Assembly (NCBI RefSeq): GCF_011808225.1
Contig: NZ_SOYS01000009.1
Location: 145,965-209,964, forward strand
Direction of reading: 5' to 3'
Length of the DNA stretch: 64,000 bases
Source: Cedecea colo
GTDB taxonomy: Bacteria > Pseudomonadota > Gammaproteobacteria > Enterobacterales > Enterobacteriaceae
The notes beneath the pieces are model-generated. The model was not told the origin of the DNA. It did not search any database and saw only the letters and a program-made list of their open reading frames with translations. Each line of letters starts with the position of its first letter. Position 1 is the first letter of the stretch. Below are positions 57,945-64,000 of this stretch, piece after piece. The position numbers were made by a program, and so were the translations under genes.

Positions 57945-58203
57945 ACCCGAATTACGTTATAGCTGGGTTCTGTGATCACTGAACCATCAAACCCACTCAC
58001 TCTTTTTTCTTACATTCATACGAGATGTATCTGACTTCCAGCGGGAAGGGTTTTGTATACTGAGACGGATTTTTTACTTCAACATTGACCCATTTTGTAT
58101 CTGCCGGCGGGGATAACGTTTTGTTTACGGCCCGGCTCATACTGCAACCCGCCACAGTAAACAACACCAGGGAAAGCAGAATAAATTTTGTTTGATTATA
58201 CAT
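57945..58203 (-). pseudogene. Third Tli-like immunity lipoprotein, truncated and frameshifted
   Basis: The first 68 codons (MYNQTKFILLSLVLFTVAGC, lipobox AGC) match the gene next to it (58207-58980) closely, then the frame stops because a run of 7 T's there is 6 T's here (about 58001-58006). Homology continues past the stop to 57945 (VSGFDGSV, TEPSYNVIR in the shifted frame) and ends at the relic IS. So the gene is cut by an IS and has a one-base deletion; only a short N-terminal lipopeptide could be made. Confidence 0.85.
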
Positions 58204-58206
58204 CTC

Positions 58207-58980
58207 CTACTTTTCCATCCTCCTGATGTCGGGATGAGTTGAGCCATCAGATACGACAGTACCATCAGGATATATTATTTTATAATATGCACCCACTCGA
58301 TACTCTACTGGCGCAACCATTTTTACAACTTTTGACTCATCAAGTTTTGGTGAAAATATAACAACAACATCATTGTTGACATTGAAAACAATTCTTTTTT
58401 GTATAAAATCTTTTTTACCAAAAAGCTCTAACGCATCATTTTTCTGAATCCTTTTGTTAGTATGAATCAAAGGATAATAATTAGGTGCTAATTTTAAGAT
58501 ATTACCTGTTACCATATAAAACTGCCCATTTCTAGAAGAATCATTATCAAAAGCGAGCGATACCCCTACCGCAGTGCTAGGTACAAGATCCTTACCAAGA
58601 TGTGTCGCGTCTATATACTCGATACCTAAATTGACCGCACTCAACGTCCATTTACACGAGCCTTCACCAGTCATAGCAACTTTTGCTTTCCAGATATCCC
58701 CGCTCTCTTGGTGCATCGGGACCCGAATTACGTTATAGCTGGGTTCTGTGATCACTGAACCATCAAACCCACTCACTCTTTTTTTCTTACATTCATACGA
58801 GATGTATCTGACTTCCAGCGGGAAGGGTTTTGTATACTGAGACGGGTTTTTTACTTCAAAATTGACCCATTTTGTATCCGCCGGTGGAGATAACGTCTTG
58901 TTAACAGTTCTACTTATGCTGCAACCAGCAGTAGAGAGAAATATAAAGGAAAAGATCCATGCCTTAGATCTTTTATGCAT
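58207..58980 (-). CDS. Probable T6SS phospholipase immunity lipoprotein (copy 2)
   Basis: The 257-residue lipoprotein (signal MHKRSKAWIFSFIFLSTAGC, Cys20) shares its whole length with the gene upstream: LSPPADTKWVNFEVKNPSQY, LGIEYIDATHLGKDLVP, PLIHTNKRIQKNDALELFG and the C-terminal YKIIYPDGTVVSDGSTHPDI. Its place behind a lipase effector and its periplasmic anchor suggest that it protects against the effector (Tli-like). It begins 3 bases after the copy-1 stop. The first part is almost identical in DNA to the broken copy 3. Confidence 0.65.
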   Translation of the reverse strand: MHKRSKAWIFSFIFLSTAGCSISRTVNKTLSPPADTKWVNFEVKNPSQYTKPFPLEVRYISYECKKKRVSGFDGSVITEPSYNVIRVPMHQESGDIWKAKVAMTGEGSCKWTLSAVNLGIEYIDATHLGKDLVPSTAVGVSLAFDNDSSRNGQFYMVTGNILKLAPNYYPLIHTNKRIQKNDALELFGKKDFIQKRIVFNVNNDVVVIFSPKLDESKVVKMVAPVEYRVGAYYKIIYPDGTVVSDGSTHPDIRRMEK

Positions 58981-58983
58981 CGC

Positions 58984-59751
58984 TTATTTTTCCAGTTTAC
59001 TTATATCAGGATGAGTCGCCCCATCAGAGACAACAGAGCCATCAGGATATATTATTTTATAAAACGCTCCGACTTTATGCTCTTTTGGAGCAATCATCTT
59101 AACAAGTTTAGATTCATCAAGAGTTGGTTTAAATATCACCTGAATAGATTTGGCTGGTGAAACCATCTTTATTTTCATGAAATCCTTCTCACCAAACAAA
59201 TTCAACATATCGTTTGCACTGATGCGTTTATTGGTTTGTACCAAGGGATAGTACGCTGGAGATAAAACAAGTTCAGGATTTTCAAATATTTTAAATAGAC
59301 CATTTTTGGTTGCATTGTCATCAAAAGCAATTGTTGCGCCAACTGCAGTTCCCGGGACTAAACCATTACCGAGGTGAGTAGCGTCAATATATTCAATTCC
59401 CAAATTGAACTCACTCAGTTTCCAGTTACACTTACTGCCGCCATCTTTTGCTATTTTTGCAATCCATACACCGGATGAGTTCTTTTCCTGAAGAGGTATT
59501 TTTATTGGATTGAGTCCCACCTTCTCATAATGTTGACCATCTCGCATACTCATCAACTCACGCTTGCACGTCGTAGATACGTACAACACTTCAAGAGGAA
59601 AAGGCTTTGTATAAGCAGAAGGATTTTTAATCTCGATATTAACCCAATCAGAATTCGATGGTGGTGATAATGTTCTGTCAGTTGCCTGAGCGCATCCATT
59701 TAGCAATAAAGCAAACTGGATCAAGACGAGTGAATTTAATCTCTTATACAT
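58984..59751 (-). CDS. Probable T6SS phospholipase immunity lipoprotein (copy 1)
   Basis: The 255-residue lipoprotein (MYKRLNSLVLIQFALLLNGC, Cys20) is a paralogue of copy 2 at roughly half identity. I use the ATG at 59749-59751, which overlaps the effector stop by 8 bases (ATGTATAA), since this gives a proper lipoprotein signal; the longer frame does not. Coupling to the effector supports an immunity role, as for the Tle-Tli pairs of Enterobacter. Conserved YPDGSVVSDGATHPDI at the C-terminus is a family hallmark here. Function is inferred. Confidence 0.7.
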   Translation of the reverse strand: MYKRLNSLVLIQFALLLNGCAQATDRTLSPPSNSDWVNIEIKNPSAYTKPFPLEVLYVSTTCKRELMSMRDGQHYEKVGLNPIKIPLQEKNSSGVWIAKIAKDGGSKCNWKLSEFNLGIEYIDATHLGNGLVPGTAVGATIAFDDNATKNGLFKIFENPELVLSPAYYPLVQTNKRISANDMLNLFGEKDFMKIKMVSPAKSIQVIFKPTLDESKLVKMIAPKEHKVGAFYKIIYPDGSVVSDGATHPDISKLEK

Positions 59752-61687
59752 TTTCCATGTCCTCTTCACCATAATGACTAAATCTTTTAAGAGCATCAGA
59801 ACCGGATGCTACAGAGATAGTTGAGCTAAGCGAGTTTTTTAGTAAATCCTCGAGTGAAAGAAACTTTTTATTCCTGTTAAGCTCATTCTTAGGGATCTCA
59901 CCTGAATGGTGGTCCATTTGTAATTTAAAGGATGCAACTTTATCGGCATGTTCAGTGAAGGTCTTCCCGTCACTCAACCCTTTTTCATAAGCTAATCCTA
60001 ACAATTTATTATTTATATAGGGCATATATGATGTCAGAAGATGATTTCCAACATTCGCAGGCACACCTCTACTTGGATTCATTCCTCCGGGGAAAAATTC
60101 TTTAAGATCTTCCTTAGTAAGCGAATCTTTAAAAGCCTTTTGATCTTGCCCGGATTGCTTCGCTTCCTGAAGTGCCAGCGAAGGGACAAGATAAAGCTTA
60201 ACTTTTTCAGGAAGCCTTGCCTGAATGGTCATGCAATTTCTTGGGTAAGGAAGTTCAATACTACATTGTTGCCACTTTCTACTTTGAGTTGTGGTTAAAA
60301 ATGCGACCGTATTCCCATGGTGCCAAAAACAATCTCCCCACTCAACTATTTGCCAAGCAGTAAGCTCAACGACAGACCATAAAAAACCAAGAGTTGTTCC
60401 CAAAGGCCCCCATAATTTATATAACTGATTATCCAAGTCGGCCTCTGGTGGAACTGATGGTACTGGGTCTTGATCATTTACATGCCGATAGTGAGTAATA
60501 CTTGATAATACATCTACAGCATTTTTAGTGAATATTCTTGGCATACCATAAGTATAAAGAAGCGGGTTGCTTTCCTTTAATCTTGCCGAGTGAATTAATG
60601 CCAGCGATCCTCCTAAGCTATGACCACAAATGAACAAATCCCTACTTTCGATTTTATTGCTAAGTTCATTAAGCTGATTTTCAAATATTCTTTCAATTAA
60701 GGTATAGCCTGCCCAAAAACCCGTATGTACTTTCCCCGTAGGAACTAATGAATTACATTCAGATTTGATATTGCAACTATCGGACTCTACTGGCCTGAAA
60801 GAAGCATCCGTTACCCCATCAGTCAGACTGGCAGTCCCGCGCCACGCTATAACTATTTGATTGCTGTTGTAGATATAATAAAGCTGCGTATCGCCTTCAG
60901 GATCTTCAACTTTGGTCGAATCAATATCTATTGGAAGAAAATATCTATCAGCATATGGAACATCAATAACTAAAGCATTAATAGTCGATTTACCGATTTT
61001 TCTTGAGGGTATCGTCGACAGGTCCTGACATTTACTAATGAAATACTTCGTAATAATATCTATATCATCATATGCTAAATCAGAGGCCAACCCTAAATTG
61101 ATGGCATTGGCCATAGAGTAATCATTCTGGTGATGGAGGACTAACTCCCAGGCTCTAAACGGGCAAATTTCAATCACATGGCGTTTTTCAAGTTCATTTG
61201 TTCTGACCTTAACACCCTGAAACGAGCTATTTATGGGAAAATGGAATAATGGCAATTCCTCTCCTTCTCTTAATTGCAAATCAGGTTGCTGATGACATAT
61301 TTCACCCACAACGGCGTAGTGCCACGCATAGCCATTTTTCTCTGCTTTTGGACGAACGGTCGAATCTTTTATAGGATCCCTACCAACACGAAGAACGCGC
61401 TTTTCCATTTCCTTTGTCAGTTGATTACTGTCAAGTGTCAGTTTCAACTCAAGCCCATGGGGCATATCAATGCGAATAAGCCCATCTGAGTCACTTTGAC
61501 CTGTATACGTAAAGTTATCGACTGGTCCGGAAACTGGATGAGAACTTTCAACAGTCCATGGCATATTCGCAACAGGATCACCCTGCTCATCAACCAATTG
61601 AAATTCTACCCAATACGGTTTCTGCTTTCCCGCTGTAGCTTTTGCTTCTGTATGCGTCACAGATGTCACTAATGAACTGCCTGCCAT
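59744..61687 (-). CDS. T6SS lipase effector, class-3 lipase fold (Tle-like)
   Basis: The 647-residue protein has a class-3 lipase core: oxyanion segment VIAWRGTAS (about 279-287), nucleophile elbow ICGHSLGGSLAL with Ser near 357, Asp near 407 (HVNDQDPVPSVPPE) and His near 456 (CFWHHGNTVAF), a complete triad. The first 95 residues (KPYWVEFQLVDEQGDPVANM) form a beta domain common in VgrG-linked cargo. No signal peptide; export would be by VgrG. The start at ATG 61685-61687 has GGAGGG 6 bases upstream. Likely a phospholipase A toxin aimed at the periplasm of rivals; immunity genes follow directly. Confidence 0.8.
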   Translation of the reverse strand: MAGSSLVTSVTHTEAKATAGKQKPYWVEFQLVDEQGDPVANMPWTVESSHPVSGPVDNFTYTGQSDSDGLIRIDMPHGLELKLTLDSNQLTKEMEKRVLRVGRDPIKDSTVRPKAEKNGYAWHYAVVGEICHQQPDLQLREGEELPLFHFPINSSFQGVKVRTNELEKRHVIEICPFRAWELVLHHQNDYSMANAINLGLASDLAYDDIDIITKYFISKCQDLSTIPSRKIGKSTINALVIDVPYADRYFLPIDIDSTKVEDPEGDTQLYYIYNSNQIVIAWRGTASLTDGVTDASFRPVESDSCNIKSECNSLVPTGKVHTGFWAGYTLIERIFENQLNELSNKIESRDLFICGHSLGGSLALIHSARLKESNPLLYTYGMPRIFTKNAVDVLSSITHYRHVNDQDPVPSVPPEADLDNQLYKLWGPLGTTLGFLWSVVELTAWQIVEWGDCFWHHGNTVAFLTTTQSRKWQQCSIELPYPRNCMTIQARLPEKVKLYLVPSLALQEAKQSGQDQKAFKDSLTKEDLKEFFPGGMNPSRGVPANVGNHLLTSYMPYINNKLLGLAYEKGLSDGKTFTEHADKVASFKLQMDHHSGEIPKNELNRNKKFLSLEDLLKNSLSSTISVASGSDALKRFSHYGEEDMENV

Positions 61688-61721
61688 AAACATCCCTCCT
61701 TATCTATGTTTAATAAAAAAC

Positions 61722-62153
61722 TTATCGGCTCTCTTTTCTTGTCAGATAAAATGTTCCAATTTTTATTATCTCTGAGATGAACACAGCAGCAAAAAATATC
61801 ACTCCAGCCTTGACTGAAATAGATTTAAACACCCATGACAATATCGATATAGAAGGAATCATGAAGAACAGCCTGAATGGCGTTTGAACATAGACTATCC
61901 AATTCGCATACTTCCACTTTTTTAAGAACATTACAGCAGAAAAGATAATTGATACGTTAAGCAGTAACGAGAAAGAAAAAAGGATTAGAGAATACACTCC
62001 TTGCTGCGGGTAGATACCGCTAAAAGACAATATATCATCAACTAAAGGAGTTCGTCCCTGGGAGATATTCAACCAGATAAATCTGATGATGTAAAAAAGG
62101 TCAAAAACCGCCCAAAAATAAAATATATGGTTGCGTTTTAAGATGAATTTCAT
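61722..62153 (-). CDS. Small four-helix membrane protein between vgrG and the effector
   Basis: The 143-residue protein has about four hydrophobic segments (about 10-28, 52-75, 85-103, 113-132) and charged loops (RNHIF, RKESR). I do not recognise the family. Its start overlaps the vgrG stop by 4 bases and it lies 34 bases before the effector gene, so it is co-translated with the cassette. It could be an accessory immunity or delivery factor, but nothing in the sequence says so. Confidence 0.7.
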   Translation of the reverse strand: MKFILKRNHIFYFWAVFDLFYIIRFIWLNISQGRTPLVDDILSFSGIYPQQGVYSLILFSFSLLLNVSIIFSAVMFLKKWKYANWIVYVQTPFRLFFMIPSISILSWVFKSISVKAGVIFFAAVFISEIIKIGTFYLTRKESR

Positions 62154-64000
62154 TTATTTCCCTCATAGACATCATCAGCAGTCGTTGGTTGCCAGTGCCA
62201 CGACTGACCTGTAACAGCCCAGGCATCGTCACCTTCCAGGAAAGTTTGCGTTACCTTTCTCTGCTCTCCATAGCGATGTACTGCTGATTTTTGGCCAGTC
62301 TCATCTGGGGCATCAGATGGCAATGGCTGCCATTCCTGAATTTTATCTCTTTTCGTATTCATATAGTCCTTTCCTTCAGAACCAAAAACACGTCCTTCAT
62401 CTCCCATAGAGGTTAAGCGATTGATTGCCATTATTGCAGTATTCTTCAACCCATGATAATCATGATCAACAGTAACCCAATGCCCTGGACCTTCATCCTT
62501 TTGCTCACGTGGAAACTCAATTTTTACGTTGCCAGGCATCGATGTGTAAAGCGGTGCGGTCTTCCCTGACGAGTCAGATATTCCTTCAAATATCTCTCCA
62601 TCAGGAGACGTTACTTTATAACTGGTGAATGGTTTGATATCCCCTGAGTCGGGATCGGTAACGGTAAAAGTTCCGCCATATCCTTTCGGGAAATTCACTG
62701 GTGGTGTATCTAAACTGGCAGGACCGGTCTGATTAACATTGGCCGCTTTCAGCAAAATATTTCCCGGACATCCCAGTTCAATATTCCCGCCGCTAAGCTT
62801 TATATAAGCGCCACCACAACTTAAAATCAGTTCCTTGCTGGCATTCACCTTCACGCTTCCCTGACCACTGGCGACAGTGATGTCCTGTAATGCTGAGACA
62901 TTCATGGCGTCAGCTTGTGCCTGAATATCAACCTTCCCTGCCCCGGCATACATTTTCATTCCTGCTGCCTGTGCAAACAAGCTTACAGCCTCGCTTGCCG
63001 CTACAGTGAACGATTGCCCGGTGCTGATATCCGTGTTTTCACCTGACATGAGACCAATACTTGCTCCGCCTGAAGCAAGCCGGACAGCCTCAGGACTGAG
63101 AATACCTATACCAGCAGGTGCACTGGCCAGCATTCCTGGCATTTTCAGATATTTCAGTGAGCTGTTTAGTGTCTTTTGGCTGTCGATGTCAGATACTGTT
63201 GCCTGTGCCCCTTTCGCAGCAGCCTGGAGGCTTCTTGCCAGCGTGAGTGCCTGCTCCAGTTGTTCTACAGCCCTGTCCATTTCAAGCATTTTACTGCCGA
63301 CGTCAGGCTGAGTATCTGCAGTGAGTAGAATCCCCTTACCTCCACGAACGCTGACCCAGTCATTAGTTCGCAGTTCTGCGCCTTCACCACGTAATACCTT
63401 GTCAGCATTGACATTATGTCCCAGATTGAGCTGCGTTTTACCTCCGTATTCAGTACTGAGTTTAACGTGCTCTTCGCCGCGCTTGTCCTCCATCCGCAGT
63501 TTGTTCAGGCCTGCAGTCCTGATCACATTTCGGCTGCTGTTGGCTTCAGTGACGTGGTCAACGTGGCGGGAGTCGTGCATGGCATGGGCGATATACGGTC
63601 GATCCGGATCGCCTTCGTGGAACGCAATGGCGACTTCAGTGCCCTGGATCAACGGGAAGTGGAAGCCGTATTTGTCACCACCGTAAGGCTTTGCAAAACG
63701 CACCGGCATACTTTCCATGCCCTGGCGTTTATCGTCGCGGTCAGCATCGAATTTCACGCGGTACATCCCCGATGCATCCTGCCAGGCGTAAATGTCGTTA
63801 TCCCTGGCGCTGGTCACGCGCGCCATCAAAGTGCCGCTGACCACCGGGCGCTTTTTAGCTGCAGGACGCCAGCAGCGGTTCTCGTAATAAGGCATCCCCT
63901 CCCACATCACTGTCAGGGCATCTTTACGGCTGGCAATATAGCCCGTGCGGGTAATGATTATGCCGTTGTCTGTTTCTGATGGCAGTGTCGGCGGCACCGC
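62150..64000 (-). CDS. vgrG: VgrG spike protein, C-terminal part (cut by window edge)
   Basis: The open frame runs off the right edge; 616 codons are here. The gp5-like OB fold is near the beginning (RVKFDADRDDKRQGMESMPV, GTEVAIAFHEGDPDRPYIAH), then the DUF2345 beta-helix (about 230-430, KELILSCGGAYIKLSGGNIE), and an extra C-terminal domain (about 440-615, FTVTDPDSGDIKPFTSYKVT and on) that is likely the cargo-binding tail. The gp27-like N-terminal part is outside the window. It trimerises as the T6SS tip. Confidence 0.92.
   Translation of the reverse strand, partial: AVPPTLPSETDNGIIITRTGYIASRKDALTVMWEGMPYYENRCWRPAAKKRPVVSGTLMARVTSARDNDIYAWQDASGMYRVKFDADRDDKRQGMESMPVRFAKPYGGDKYGFHFPLIQGTEVAIAFHEGDPDRPYIAHAMHDSRHVDHVTEANSSRNVIRTAGLNKLRMEDKRGEEHVKLSTEYGGKTQLNLGHNVNADKVLRGEGAELRTNDWVSVRGGKGILLTADTQPDVGSKMLEMDRAVEQLEQALTLARSLQAAAKGAQATVSDIDSQKTLNSSLKYLKMPGMLASAPAGIGILSPEAVRLASGGASIGLMSGENTDISTGQSFTVAASEAVSLFAQAAGMKMYAGAGKVDIQAQADAMNVSALQDITVASGQGSVKVNASKELILSCGGAYIKLSGGNIELGCPGNILLKAANVNQTGPASLDTPPVNFPKGYGGTFTVTDPDSGDIKPFTSYKVTSPDGEIFEGISDSSGKTAPLYTSMPGNVKIEFPREQKDEGPGHWVTVDHDYHGLKNTAIMAINRLTSMGDEGRVFGSEGKDYMNTKRDKIQEWQPLPSDAPDETGQKSAVHRYGEQRKVTQTFLEGDDAWAVTGQSWHWQPTTADDVYEGNK

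Noticed and set aside
54721..64000. Second attachment site copying the 3' end of tRNA-Asn
   Set aside because: I looked for a repeat of the tRNA 3' end up to the right edge and saw none; the far end of the element is probably outside the window or deleted.

Overview
The window is chromosomal DNA of a motile member of the Enterobacteriaceae that is not Escherichia coli or Salmonella. It follows E. coli gene order of the yecJ-fliC-amyA-fliE/fliR-rcsA-dcm-mtfA-tRNA-Asn segment almost throughout, with near E. coli-like proteins, but it lacks yecH, tyrP and yedK-yedN and carries extra genes (MFS pump, RpiB-like isomerase, CPA1 antiporter, alpha/beta hydrolase, autotransporter). Enterobacter, Cronobacter, Siccibacter and Franconibacter are plausible; I cannot fix the genus from this sequence.

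Layout. 1-3.2 kb: 5' end of ycfJ (cut by the edge), a decayed chemoreceptor N-terminus with an 8-bp tandem repeat, and a DcuB-type C4-dicarboxylate carrier. 3.2-9.0 kb: yecJ, the small protein/sRNA gene azuC(R), an MFS pump, an RpiB-like isomerase, yecR, ftnA, a short yecA, and tRNA-Leu/Cys/Gly. 9.2-17.3 kb: pgsA-uvrC-uvrY, yecF, sdiA and the cystine uptake genes tcyN-tcyL-dcyD-tcyJ. 17.4-23.4 kb: flagellar regulators fliZ-fliA, an unusually long fliC, and fliDST with recognisable sigma-28 promoters. 23.5-29.0 kb: amyA, a Na+/H+ antiporter, yedD, yedEF and a small phage-like gene. 29.1-40.2 kb: fliE and the divergent fliFGHIJK and fliLMNOPQR operons (basal body, switch, export apparatus). 40.6-47.3 kb: rcsA, dsrB, sRNA DsrA, yodD, mpgP, yodC, yedI, yedA, vsr and dcm. 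47.5-53.5 kb: an accessory insertion (lipoprotein hydrolase, large autotransporter, yjdF-like gene) next to yedJ and a small membrane protein; then mtfA and tRNA-Asn.

From tRNA-Asn to the right edge the DNA is accessory and AT-richer. It holds the stub of a P4-type integrase fused to the 3' end of an IS200/IS605 tnpB, a type IV pilus pilV tail cut by an IS3-family element, a second relic IS end, and a type VI secretion cassette on the minus strand: vgrG, a small membrane protein, a class-3 lipase-type phospholipase effector, two intact immunity-like lipoproteins and a third broken copy. The natural reading is an integrative element at tRNA-Asn that lost its core by IS-mediated deletion, leaving its edge beside a T6SS effector-immunity island.

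Working together: FliA (sigma-28) and FliZ drive and tune fliC/fliD and the basal-body operons; RcsA and DsrA link the region to capsule, motility and stress control; SdiA and UvrY sense signals and metabolic state; the tcy genes import cystine and DcyD degrades D-cysteine. The most interesting part is the lipase-immunity cassette with its duplicated, decaying immunity genes.
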